5,830 bases of DNA. Origin: an uncultured Clostridia bacterium. GTDB taxonomy: Bacteria > Bacillota > Clostridia > TANB77 > CAG-508. The first letter of the stretch is position 1. Each line of letters opens with the position of its first letter. Positions 1 to 5,774 of this stretch are shown here, in pieces. The DNA lies in the NCBI GenBank assembly GCA_948663505.1, contig CAPNAQ010000003.1, positions 1 through 5,830 of the forward strand, read 5' to 3'. The notes beneath the pieces were generated by a model. It saw only the letters and a program-made list of their open reading frames with translations. It was not told the DNA's origin and did no database searches. A program made the position numbers and the translations under genes.

Positions 1-1
1 A

Positions 2-475
2 ATTATATATTATCTAATATTAAATAATATTAAGAAAGATAATAAAATAAAAATATTTTTTATTACAGCAATACTAGGCGGAATAACAGAATATATCTGC
101 TCTTTAGTACAAGAAAAAGTATTTGGAACAATATCTTGGGATTACTCATATCTTATATTTGATATAAATGGTAGGACAAGTTTATTACATTGTAGTTATT
201 GGGGAATTGCAGGAATTTTATATGTTACATATATAGATCCATTTTTAGAAAAGTTGAAGTGCAAAATAGATAAAAAAAGTTTAAAAATAGTTTCAATAAT
301 ATTTGTAGTATTTATGCTTTTTGACATATCAATTTCTTGTATAGCAGCGAATAGACAAACGGAAAGAAGAAATAATATTTCTCCAGAAAGTAAATTAGAC
401 TTATTTTTAGATAAATATTACCCAGATGAATATATGGACAAAATATTTGCAAATAAACGAGAGGTTTGTAAATAA
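2..475 (+). CDS. Putative ABC transporter permease, CmpB-type membrane protein (3' part only)
   Basis: The frame is open from the first bases of the window to the TAA at 473-475, so the gene starts upstream and only about 157 C-terminal residues are present. A later TTG at 254 is internal, because the conserved sequence lies before it. What can be seen is a membrane segment (FFITAILGGITEY), then the block WDYSYLIFDINGRTSL followed by YWGIAGILY, a second hydrophobic stretch, a third (IVSIIFVVFMLFDISISC), and a hydrophilic tail with RQTERR and LDLFLDKYYPDEYMDKIF. From memory, the W-DYS / F-x-NGR / WG pattern and the 'FLDxxYPDExM' tail are hallmarks of the family Pfam calls putative ABC-transporter type IV (CmpB). 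Its biochemical role is not well established, and the 'ABC transporter' label is historical. Nothing ties it to the resistance module downstream apart from proximity and shared strand. Confidence 0.8.
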   Translation: MIYYLILNNIKKDNKIKIFFITAILGGITEYICSLVQEKVFGTISWDYSYLIFDINGRTSLLHCSYWGIAGILYVTYIDPFLEKLKCKIDKKSLKIVSIIFVVFMLFDISISCIAANRQTERRNNISPESKLDLFLDKYYPDEYMDKIFANKREVCK

Positions 476-485
476 TTTATGAGTA

Positions 486-514
486 TTTTAAAAGTAGAGC
501 AAAAGTGGTATAAT
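486..514 (+). promoter_or_regulatory. Extended -10 promoter for the two-component operon
   Basis: TATAAT at 509-514 is a perfect -10 and is preceded by TGG, giving the extended form TGnTATAAT. The -35 at the right distance (about 486-491, TTTTAA) is poor, which an extended -10 can compensate. Transcription would begin near 521, leaving a very short leader before the ATG at 535. No TTACA-N4-TGTAA operator-like site lies in this gap. I infer roughly constitutive expression of the regulator/kinase pair; the start site is predicted, not measured. Confidence 0.6.
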
Positions 515-534
515 CACAAAGGGAGAATATAAAT

Positions 535-1203
535 ATGTTTAAAATTATTATTATAGAAGATGATAAAGAAATACGAGAAGAATTAAAAATATTATTACAA
601 AATAGTGGTTATGAAGTAGAGGCAATTTCAGAATTTGAAAATTTAGAAAATAAAATAATAGAAGAACAAGCTCATTTAGTATTATTAGACATTAACTTAC
701 CAGACAAGAGTGGATTTGAAATATGTAGTAAAGTAAGAGCAAAATCTAAAATTCCTATTGTATTTGTAACAAGTAGAAATAGCTCAATGGATGAATTAAA
801 AGGCATTATGCTAGGTGGAGATGATTATATAGAAAAACCATATAATGTACCAATATTACTTGCAAGAATACAAAATTTACTAAATAGAACATATTCTAAA
901 GGTGAAAAAGAAAGCAAAATACAATATAAAGGAATTAGCTTAGATATTTTAAAGTCAACAATAATTTATAAAGAAAAAATAATAGAATTAACAAAAACAG
1001 AACTAAAGACATTACATTATTTATTTAAAAATAAGGATAAAATAATACCAAGAGCAGACATTATAGATTTTCTATGGGATAATGGAGTATATGCAGATGA
1101 TAATAGTTTAAGTGTTATCATTACAAGATTAAGAGAAAAATTAAAAGAGATAGGAATAGAAAATTTAATTGAAACAAAGAGAGGACAAGGATATAAAATA
1201 TGA
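535..1203 (+). CDS. OmpR-family response regulator, BceR/GraR type
   Basis: This is a 222-residue DNA-binding response regulator, a normal length for the family. Residues 1-115 are a receiver domain with the acidic pocket E8-D9-D10, phospho-acceptor D52 in LLDINLPDKSG, T79 and the conserved K101 before P102. Residues ~125-222 are an OmpR/PhoB winged helix, ending in the usual IITRLREKL ... IETKRGQGYKI recognition-helix and wing pattern. The ATG at 535 follows GGGAG at 521-525 by 9 nt. The gene ends in ATGA, so its stop overlaps the start of the kinase by 4 nt, as expected for translational coupling. The LDINLPDKSGFEIC block and the IEKPYNVPILLARIQNLLNR block resemble regulators paired with bacitracin/lantibiotic transporters (BceR, GraR, BraR). 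Its likely target is the operator-like site at 2325-2338 upstream of the transporter genes. I do not assign a gene symbol, because many paralogues share this form. Confidence 0.92.
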   Translation: MFKIIIIEDDKEIREELKILLQNSGYEVEAISEFENLENKIIEEQAHLVLLDINLPDKSGFEICSKVRAKSKIPIVFVTSRNSSMDELKGIMLGGDDYIEKPYNVPILLARIQNLLNRTYSKGEKESKIQYKGISLDILKSTIIYKEKIIELTKTELKTLHYLFKNKDKIIPRADIIDFLWDNGVYADDNSLSVIITRLREKLKEIGIENLIETKRGQGYKI

Positions 1204-2214
1204 AATTTACCAAATATATAAAGGATAAAATAAATTATATATTAGGATTTATTGTCTACTCAATAATTATAATAGCTTATGCAAATGCAATAGAAGTAGA
1301 TAGAAACTTTATAATTGTAATAACTGTTATATCTTTTGTATTTTGTGTAGTAGGACTATTAGTTAGTTATTGGAGAAAGAATAGATATATAAAAAATATA
1401 GAAAACATAATGGATACTTTAGAAGAAAAATATCTTATATCAGAAATAATAGAAAAGCCTAGAGGGCAAGAAAATTTAGCATATTACAATATACTAAAAA
1501 GAGCCAATAAATCAATGCTTGAAAATGTAACAAATGTAAGAACAGCTCGGAAAAGATTATAAGGAATATATAGAAAGTTGGGTACATGAAATTAAAATAC
1601 CAATTACATCCAGTAAATTATTATGTGAAAATAATAAGTCAGAAATAACCAATAAAATAGATGAAGAAATTGAAGAAATCAACAATTATGTAGAACAAGT
1701 ATTATTTTATGCAAGATTAGATCAAGTATCAAATGACTTTATGATACGAAAAGTAAATTTAGAAGAAACTATTAGAAATGTACTAGCAAGAAACAAGAAA
1801 ATGATGATTCATAATGGTATGAAAGTTGAAACCAAAAATATAGAACTATCAGCCTATACAGATGAAAAATGGCTAGAATTTATATTGAATCAAATTATAA
1901 TAAATGCTATTCAATATAGAAAAGAAAAAAGTCCTGAAATAGTTATTGAACTAGAAGAAATGAAAGAAAATGTAAAATTATCAATTAAGGATAATGGTAT
2001 AGGGATTAATAAAAGCGAAATAGATAGAATATTTGACAAAGGATTTACTGGAACAAATGGAAGAAATCAAAAGAAATCTACAGGAATAGGATTACACTTA
2101 TGTAAAAGATTATGTGAAGAATTGGGAATGATAATAGAAGCACAATCAAAAGAAAATGAGTATACCAAAATAATAATTACAATTCCTAGAACTAAAAAAC
2201 TAAATGAAGAATAA
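1200..2214 (+). pseudogene. BceS-type intramembrane-sensing histidine kinase, frame broken near codon 117
   Basis: Two overlapping frames together encode one kinase. The 5' part (ATG 1200 to TAA 1560-1562, 120 residues) has two membrane helices at ~12-30 and ~37-58. Only about six residues lie between them, the hallmark of BceS-like kinases that sense through a partner transporter. The 3' part continues in the next frame, open from 1540 to TAA 2212-2214. It carries the H-box SWVHEIKIPIT (His codon 1585-1587), N-box NQIIINAIQY (~1888), G1 DNGIGI (1990), IFDKGFTG, and G2 STGIGLHL (~2077-2097). Removing one A from the AAAA run at 1551-1554 gives a seamless 337-residue protein reading RTARKDYKEYIESWVHE, with H129, a usual length for BceS. 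No ATG, GTG or TTG lies in the second frame ahead of the H-box. Re-initiation at the ATG at 1741 would therefore give an ATPase domain without the phospho-acceptor. As written, the gene makes no complete kinase unless ribosomes shift frame. A sequencing error, a true mutation and recoding all remain possible. Confidence 0.85.
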
Positions 2215-2218
2215 AAAA

Positions 2219-2246
2219 TTCCCTTAATTTAAGGGAAATTTTTTTT
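2219..2246 (+). terminator. Intrinsic terminator of the two-component operon
   Basis: Starting 5 nt after the kinase stop, TTCCCTT (2219-2225) pairs with AAGGGAA (2231-2237) around a five-base AATTT loop. An A and eight T follow (2239-2246). The stem with its GC core and the U-tract are the classical form. It separates the regulator/kinase transcript from the transporter transcript, which therefore needs its own promoter. Confidence 0.88.
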
Positions 2247-2250
2247 AGGA

Positions 2251-2282
2251 ATACAAATATTTATTAGCATAAATATTTGTAT
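2251..2282. repeat. 14-bp perfect inverted repeat with 4-base spacer
   Basis: ATACAAATATTTAT (2251-2264) is followed by TAGC and then its exact reverse complement ATAAATATTTGTAT (2269-2282). It starts 5 nt after the terminator's T-tract and has no T-tract of its own on the + strand, so it is not a second terminator of the usual kind for that strand. It could be a protein-binding palindrome, a cruciform-forming site or a remnant repeat. It lies about 65 bp (centre to centre) upstream of the BceR-like operator. Function unknown. Confidence 0.7.
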
Positions 2283-2283
2283 A

Positions 2284-2319
2284 CTGAAGCTGTAACAAGC
2301 AAAGTCTTAACAGCCTCAG
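2284..2319. repeat. Imperfect inverted repeat, CTGA-GCTGT / ACAGC-TCAG
   Basis: CTGAaGCTGT (2284-2293) can pair with ACAGCcTCAG (2310-2319), giving nine pairs and one A/C mismatch around a 16-base loop. It sits between the 14-bp palindrome and the BceR-like site. If the predicted transporter promoter is correct, this region lies upstream of the transcript, so any role would be at the DNA level. AGCTGTAA recurs at 2395-2402, near the predicted transcript start. No known family is recognised. Confidence 0.4.
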
Positions 2320-2321
2320 AA

Positions 2322-2341
2322 ATCTTACAAAAATGTAAGAT
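2322..2341. promoter_or_regulatory. BceR-type operator (TTACA-N4-TGTAA)
   Basis: A perfect inverted repeat: ATCTTACA (2322-2329), AAAA, TGTAAGAT (2334-2341). The core TTACA-AAAA-TGTAA at 2325-2338 fits the TNACA-N4-TGTAA form that I recall being described for regulators of Bce-type transporters in Firmicutes. It lies 22 bp upstream of the proposed -35 (core edge to -35), with its centre near -63 relative to the predicted start. That suits an activator contacting RNA polymerase. I infer that the response regulator encoded at 535-1203 binds here and induces the transporter operon. No matching site is seen upstream of the regulator gene itself. Confidence 0.72.
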
Positions 2342-2360
2342 AAATGCAAACTACTTCTAT

Positions 2361-2388
2361 ATGAAACTAAGTTGAGTTTTAGTATAAT
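2361..2388 (+). promoter_or_regulatory. Promoter of the transporter operon
   Basis: A perfect -10, TATAAT, lies at 2383-2388. With a 16-bp spacer the -35 would be ATGAAA (2361-2366), four of six matches to TTGACA, with no extended -10. A weak -35 beside an upstream operator-like palindrome is what is expected of an activator-dependent promoter. Transcription would begin around 2395, leaving a leader of about 80 nt before the ATPase start codon. This is a sequence prediction only. Confidence 0.6.
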
Positions 2389-2431
2389 TAAGTTAGCTGT
2401 AAGGAACGATAGTGACTGTACAGATAACTTA
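2389..2431 (+). promoter_or_regulatory. Leader hairpin at the 5' end of the transporter mRNA
   Basis: TAAGTTA (2389-2395) pairs with TAACTTA (2425-2431). Inside a single G/A mismatch, CTGTA (2397-2401) pairs with TACAG (2419-2423), making twelve pairs around a 17-base loop. The stem starts at or a few bases before the predicted transcript start. The right inner arm is part of a self-complementary CTGTACAG (2416-2423). The structure could stabilise the mRNA 5' end, bind a factor, or act as a DNA operator overlapping the start site. It does not match a riboswitch class I can recognise, and no terminator or anti-terminator is evident downstream. Confidence 0.45.
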
Positions 2432-2456
2432 TGCAATCGACTAAAAGGAGATTGTA
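2432..2456 (+). promoter_or_regulatory. Second leader hairpin exposing a decoy Shine-Dalgarno
   Basis: TGCAATC (2432-2438) can pair with GATTGTA (2450-2456), seven pairs including one G-U, around an 11-base loop. The loop contains AAAAGGA, a Shine-Dalgarno-like motif completed by the first base of the right arm. No start codon lies at a usable distance behind it: the TTG at 2452 is too close and is followed at once by TAA. The true ribosome site lies 14 nt further on. The hairpin is weak, and its biological meaning is uncertain. Confidence 0.3.
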
Positions 2457-2462
2457 AACATT

Positions 2463-2469
2463 AAAGGAG
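2463..2469 (+). promoter_or_regulatory. Ribosome binding site that fixes the TTG start of the ATPase
   Basis: AAAGGAG at 2463-2469 is a near-perfect Shine-Dalgarno, 8 nt before TTG 2478. The in-frame GTG at 2469 overlaps the site itself and cannot be the start, so TTG is chosen. Confidence 0.8.
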
Positions 2470-2477
2470 TGATTATT

Positions 2478-3245
2478 TTGAAAAAAGTATTAAAAGTAGA
2501 ACAAATACAAAAATACTATGGAAACAAAGATAATATAACAAAGGCAATAGACGGAATTAGTTTTGATGTAGAAGAAGGAGAATTTATAGGAATCATGGGA
2601 GCAAGTGGAAGTGGAAAAACAACACTTTTAAATTGCATATCTACAATAGACACAGTAAGTTCAGGTCATATTTATTTAGAAAATCAAGACATAACAGAGA
2701 TAAAAGAAGAAAATATTGCAAAATTTAGGAGGGAAAATTTAGGATTTATATTTCAAGATTTTAACTTATTAGATACTTTAACAATAGAAGAAAATATAGC
2801 TTTAATTTTAACAATTAACAAAGTACCAGAAAAAGAAATAGACAAAAAAACATTAGAAATAGCAAGAAAATTAGGAATAGAAGAAATTTTAAACAAATAT
2901 CCGTATCAAGTATCAGGAGGACAAAAACAAAGATGTGCTTCAGCTAGAGCCATTGTAAATAATCCTAAAATAATACTTGCAGATGAACCAACAGGAAGTT
3001 TAGATAGTAAGGCAGCAAGACAATTACTAGAAATAATGGAAGATATGAATAATAAAATGAAAGCAACTATTTTAATGGTAACACATGATCCATTATCTGC
3101 AAGCTATGCAAAAAAGATTCTATTTTTAAAAGATGGTAAAATCTTTAACAAAATAGAAAAAGGCGAAAAACAAAGAAAAGATTTTTACAATGAAATATTA
3201 GATGTGTTAGCACTTCTTGGAGGTGATGCAAGAGATGTTAGGTAA
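2478..3245 (+). CDS. Bce-type ABC transporter ATP-binding protein
   Basis: This 255-residue ATPase would drive the membrane partner encoded next. All catalytic motifs are present: Walker A GASGSGKT (41-48), Q-loop Q93 in IFQDFNLLD, signature VSGGQKQR (145-152), Walker B IILADEP (165-171) with catalytic E170, D-loop SLDS and switch H203. It belongs to the MacB/LolD-like group. The C-terminal tail FYNEILDVLALLGGD resembles that of ATPases paired with BceB permeases for bacitracin and lantibiotic resistance. The TTG start is set by the Shine-Dalgarno at 2463-2469. The end overlaps the permease start by 11 nt, and the permease's ribosome site lies inside this gene, so the two are probably translated in coupled fashion. 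Expression is probably induced through the operator-like palindrome at 2322-2341. The peptide handled cannot be told from the sequence. Confidence 0.94.
   Translation: MKKVLKVEQIQKYYGNKDNITKAIDGISFDVEEGEFIGIMGASGSGKTTLLNCISTIDTVSSGHIYLENQDITEIKEENIAKFRRENLGFIFQDFNLLDTLTIEENIALILTINKVPEKEIDKKTLEIARKLGIEEILNKYPYQVSGGQKQRCASARAIVNNPKIILADEPTGSLDSKAARQLLEIMEDMNNKMKATILMVTHDPLSASYAKKILFLKDGKIFNKIEKGEKQRKDFYNEILDVLALLGGDARDVR
3219..3225 (+). promoter_or_regulatory. Ribosome binding site that fixes the permease start
   Basis: GGAGGTG at 3219-3225 lies inside the end of the ATPase gene and 9 nt before ATG 3235. The in-frame TTG 3217, GTG 3223 and ATG 3226 overlap or abut the site and are unlikely starts. 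Confidence 0.8.
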
Positions 3246-5322
3246 ATTATCTTTTAGAAATGCAAAAAGACAAGCAAAAGATTATTGTATCTATTTTATA
3301 ACAGTCATTATATCTGTTGCTTTAATGTTTAGCTTTAATTCAATTGCTACATCAAATGATATAAGTGAATTATCATCCTATATGGCATCTTTTTCAAAAG
3401 CAATATCAGGAATTAGTATACTTATTGTTTTAGTTATGGCATGGCTAATAAATTATTGTATGAGATTTATGCTGGAAAAAAGAAGCAAAGAATTTGGAAC
3501 ATATCAAATATTAGGAATAGAAAAGAAGTCAATCAGTAATATTTTTACACTAGAAAATATTATGATAGGAGGAATAGCATTTATAATAGGAATAGCCTTA
3601 GGAACATTTATATATCAAATACTCACTTCTATTATTATGAATTTATTTAACCAACCATATCAAATAGAAATATCTTTTAACATAAAAGCAGTAGGAATGA
3701 CAGGCATTTATTTTTTCGGAATATTTGCCTTAGTATTATTAAATTGTAGAAGAAAAATAAAGAAAACAAAAGTATATGACTTATTATATGCAAATAAAAA
3801 AAATGAAAATAATATCATAAAAAATGCAAAAGGAAATATTATACTTTTTATTGTATCAATTGTACTTTTAGTAGGAGCAATATTAATAAACAATAATGAA
3901 TTTTCAAATTCAAGTAATATGGAAGGTAGAAATATATTTATTGCAATTATAATGTTAATACTAGGAATATATCTATTTTATATTAGTATATCAAGTTTTA
4001 TTGTAAAAAGATATTTAAACAATAAATCAAGAAAATATAAAAAAGATAATATGTTTTTATATAGAAATTTAACCTCAAAAATTAACACAATGAGTTTAAG
4101 CTTAGGAACAATTGCGTTAATGTTTACTATTATATTAATTGGTGGAAATGTAGCACTACTTATGAACAATATGATAAATAATGAAATTGAAATGGGTTAT
4201 CCTTATGAAATAATGATTAGTACAGCAGATGGAGATTTTTCAAAATATAAAGAGTATATTGAAAAAAATACAAAAGTAAAAGATATGTATGAGTATAGGT
4301 TATATAATATAAAAGGGATAGGATTATCAACAGCATTTGAAAAAACACCATTTAAAGGAGCAATTGATAAAGAAATTGATAGTGTATTAAGTTTAACAAC
4401 TTATAATAAACTAAGAGAAATATTAGGATACGAAAAAGTAGATTTACAAGATGACGAAATTATAATTAATTGTTTAAAAACAGCCAAAGGAGGACTTGAA
4501 AAATATACAAAAGAAAACGATAAAACTAAAATAGTAGGAAAAGATGTAAAAATAAAAGAAATTAGAAGCGAAAATATTGCACAAGTTGGATTTAATGGTT
4601 CGTATTATGCAATTATAGTACCAGACAGTTTAATACCATTAATAGAAAAAGAGGACCAAAGATTAAGAGATAAAAATGATAATAACAGTACAATTGTAAC
4701 AGAGCAAGAAGATGGAACAGATAAAATCTATTATTTGGACTTTGCTTATAATTTTGTTGCTACAACAGAAAATATGACAGATGAGAAGTTTTATAAAGAA
4801 TTAAGTAATTATATTATAAAGCAAGAGAGAGAAATAGCAGGAGAAGTTAATGGAGAAGAACAAAATTATAATATAGAAATATCACTTGCAAATGTACAAA
4901 CAAAAGGTGAAAGAATGAGCCAAACAAAATCATTTTATACAATTATGTCATTTCTAGCGTTTTATGTAGCACTTATTTTTGTAATGGCAACAGCTACTCT
5001 TTTAGCAATACAACAATTAAGTGATTCAGAAAAATATAAATATAGATATGAATTATTGAGGAAATTAGGAGTGGATGAATTACAGATAAATAGAACCATA
5101 TTCAAACAACTACTTTTCTATTTTGCGATTCCAATGGTATTGCCAGTAATGATTAGTATTCCTGTTATTTTAGGTGTTGGTCAAATATTTACAGTAGCAG
5201 TAACGATGGAAGAAATTTTAAAAAATATTGGAATTATACTTGGAATGTTTATATTAGTATATGGAATTTACTTTATTGCAACAGATGTGCAATTTGATAG
5301 AAATATAAATGGAAATGGGTGA
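3235..5322 (+). CDS. Bce-type ABC transporter permease, FtsX-like
   Basis: A 695-residue membrane protein with the ten-helix plan of BceB-type permeases. Helices lie at about 18-38, 55-76, 107-130, 150-170, 201-219, 234-256, 287-311, then 567-592, 622-650 and 662-683. Between helices 7 and 8 lies a hydrophilic domain of about 250 residues (312-565). In this family that outside domain recognises the antimicrobial peptide or its lipid-target complex and relays the signal to the kinase. The start MLGKLSFRNAKRQAKDY and the motif KKTKVYDLLYANK look like those of clostridial FtsX-like permeases. RSKEFGTYQILGI (84-96) and YRYELLRKLGV (604-613) are the cytoplasmic coupling segments before helices 3 and 9, typical of FtsX domains. 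The ATG at 3235 is favoured by the ribosome site at 3219-3225. Its TGA is 5 nt before the next ATG. The extracellular domain varies between members, so the substrate stays open. Confidence 0.93.
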   Translation: MLGKLSFRNAKRQAKDYCIYFITVIISVALMFSFNSIATSNDISELSSYMASFSKAISGISILIVLVMAWLINYCMRFMLEKRSKEFGTYQILGIEKKSISNIFTLENIMIGGIAFIIGIALGTFIYQILTSIIMNLFNQPYQIEISFNIKAVGMTGIYFFGIFALVLLNCRRKIKKTKVYDLLYANKKNENNIIKNAKGNIILFIVSIVLLVGAILINNNEFSNSSNMEGRNIFIAIIMLILGIYLFYISISSFIVKRYLNNKSRKYKKDNMFLYRNLTSKINTMSLSLGTIALMFTIILIGGNVALLMNNMINNEIEMGYPYEIMISTADGDFSKYKEYIEKNTKVKDMYEYRLYNIKGIGLSTAFEKTPFKGAIDKEIDSVLSLTTYNKLREILGYEKVDLQDDEIIINCLKTAKGGLEKYTKENDKTKIVGKDVKIKEIRSENIAQVGFNGSYYAIIVPDSLIPLIEKEDQRLRDKNDNNSTIVTEQEDGTDKIYYLDFAYNFVATTENMTDEKFYKELSNYIIKQEREIAGEVNGEEQNYNIEISLANVQTKGERMSQTKSFYTIMSFLAFYVALIFVMATATLLAIQQLSDSEKYKYRYELLRKLGVDELQINRTIFKQLLFYFAIPMVLPVMISIPVILGVGQIFTVAVTMEEILKNIGIILGMFILVYGIYFIATDVQFDRNINGNG

Positions 5323-5327
5323 GAAGA

Positions 5328-5774
5328 ATGAAGAAAATATATATTATACTAACACATACAGGAACAGTATTATCAAAAATAATAAAAGGATTTACAAAAG
5401 ATGAATTTTCTCATGTTTCTATTGCTTTAGATATAGAATTAAAAGAAATGTACAGTTTTGGAAGATTAAATCCATATAATCCTTTTTGGGGTGGATTTGT
5501 ACATGAATACATAGATAAAGGAACATTCAAAAGATTCTATAAAACAAGAGCAAAAGTATATTCTTTAGAAATTACAGAACAACAATATGAGTCTATAAAA
5601 AACTATATAGAACAAATTAAAAATAATAAAGAAAATTATAAATTTAATATTATTGGGCTATTTGCAGCAGGATTTCATAAAAAGATAAAAAAACAAAAAT
5701 CTTTTTATTGTGCTGAATTTGTAAAATATGTAATGGAGAAAGCTGATATAAAAACAGATTTACCAGATATATGA
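5328..5774 (+). CDS. Permuted papain/NlpC-P60-like protein, C-terminus probably truncated
   Basis: A 148-residue protein with no signal peptide or membrane helix, so it is probably cytoplasmic. The N-terminal part THTGTVLSKIIKGFTKDEFSHVSIALD has H29, and the C-terminal part SFYCAEFVKYVMEKA has C128. This order, His first and Cys later within a C-[SA]-E-[FL]-V motif, is that of the circularly permuted NlpC/P60-like (YiiX/YaeF-type) thiol hydrolases. Their members are amidases or acyl-transfer enzymes on lipids or peptides, so a catalytic His-Cys pair is likely but the substrate is unknown. The middle carries MYSFGRLNPYNPFWGGFVHE. The ATG at 5328 is preferred over GTG 5319, because MKKIYIILTHTG is a natural N-terminus. 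It begins 5 nt after the permease stop, so it is probably co-transcribed. Relatives as I remember them run some tens of residues further past a conserved LP motif. Here the frame ends at LPDI exactly where base composition changes, so the end is probably artificial or recombinant. Confidence 0.72.
   Translation: MKKIYIILTHTGTVLSKIIKGFTKDEFSHVSIALDIELKEMYSFGRLNPYNPFWGGFVHEYIDKGTFKRFYKTRAKVYSLEITEQQYESIKNYIEQIKNNKENYKFNIIGLFAAGFHKKIKKQKSFYCAEFVKYVMEKADIKTDLPDI

Noticed and set aside
1741..2214. Stand-alone protein starting at ATG 1741
   Set aside because: The frame is open and kinase-like well upstream to 1540, including the H-box; 1741 is an internal Met with no good ribosome site. It is the 3' half of the broken kinase.
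2245..2436. A 63-residue open frame on the minus strand in the regulatory gap
   Set aside because: It lies across the palindromes, the operator-like site and the promoter, has low-complexity content and no convincing ribosome site, and resembles no family.
2251..2456. A single structured non-coding RNA or riboswitch covering all the hairpins
   Set aside because: No promoter is visible between the terminator and 2251, the best -10 lies in the middle of the region, and no known riboswitch or T-box signature is seen.
2431..2457. Eight-residue leader peptide (ATG to TAA) ahead of the ATPase
   Set aside because: No Shine-Dalgarno at a workable distance upstream, and the ATG is mostly buried in the proposed stems.
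3708..3893. Minus-strand open frame inside the permease gene
   Set aside because: It is the shadow of a membrane-protein coding region; the permease frame is continuous and recognisable on the + strand.
3978..4169. Second minus-strand open frame inside the permease gene
   Set aside because: Same reason: hydrophobic shadow sequence with no independent signals.
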